NCBI GenBank assembly: GCA_016297555.1
Contig: JAEDGK010000066.1
Coordinates: 1-11,441, forward strand
From: Clostridiaceae bacterium
GTDB lineage: Bacteria; Bacillota; Clostridia; Oscillospirales; Acutalibacteraceae
Direction of reading: 5' to 3'
DNA length: 11,441 nucleotides
How positions within the stretch are numbered: position 1 is the stretch's first letter; each line of letters begins with the position of its first letter. The notes beneath the pieces were generated by a model. The model saw only the letters and a program-made list of their open reading frames with translations. It did no database searches and was not told the DNA's origin. Shown here piece by piece: positions 11,424 through 11,441 of the stretch. Both the position numbers and the translations under genes were made by a program.

Positions 11424-11441
11424 CTGTGATTTTTGTTGTTA

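Overview
The window looks like chromosomal DNA from an anaerobic, low-to-moderate GC Gram-positive bacterium of class Clostridia, probably the Oscillospiraceae/Ruminococcaceae of the gut. This placement is inferred from gene content: a SipL-like SPOCS/LysM spore-envelope protein, a YdbC/PC4-type protein, a T-box leader in front of proS, a short ferredoxin:thioredoxin reductase-like protein, strong AGGAGG ribosome sites and a GH27/sialidase-like glycan gene pair. No 16S or other decisive marker is present.

Layout. (1) 1-1640: the 3' end of a GH27 alpha-galactosidase, then an Asp-box (BNR) sialidase-like protein 1 nt downstream, closed by a strong terminator; this is a glycan-degradation operon. 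(2) 1644-1924, minus strand: a small YdbC/PC4-like nucleic-acid-binding protein with its own consensus promoter. (3) 1984-3612: the SipL-like gene behind a candidate sigma-E-type promoter, closed by a terminator. (4) 3659-4896: trxB and trxA, translationally coupled. (5) 4981-5258: a complete, self-contained transcription unit for an unrecognised 48-aa acidic amphipathic protein, with a perfect TTGACA-17-TATAAT promoter, a perfect Shine-Dalgarno and a strong terminator. (6) 5285-8555: a long operon of a DEDDh exonuclease with a C-terminal Cys cluster, dTDP-glucose 4,6-dehydratase, an FTR-beta-like Fe-S protein, a second thioredoxin, a rhodanese lipoprotein with a TTG start, and a 60-aa beta-propeller-like protein. 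(7) 8569-9104: tRNA-Leu(TAG), its terminator, then a structured roughly 108-nt element ending in an exact 22-nt copy of the tRNA 3' end, followed by possible coding remnants. (8) 9125-11213, minus strand: proS with a T-box leader (Pro specifier CCC) and its own promoter. (9) 11214-11441: a divergent regulatory region with two candidate plus-strand promoters, each overlapped by an inverted repeat, pointing at a gene outside the window.

The connecting theme is thiol redox biology. An NADPH-type thioredoxin reductase with one thioredoxin and an FTR-like Fe-S protein with a second thioredoxin lie about 3 kb apart, with a surface rhodanese beside the second pair. This suggests two separate electron inputs, NADPH and ferredoxin, to protein disulfides in an anaerobe. 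The least explained features are the 48-aa protein and the tRNA-Leu-derived element.
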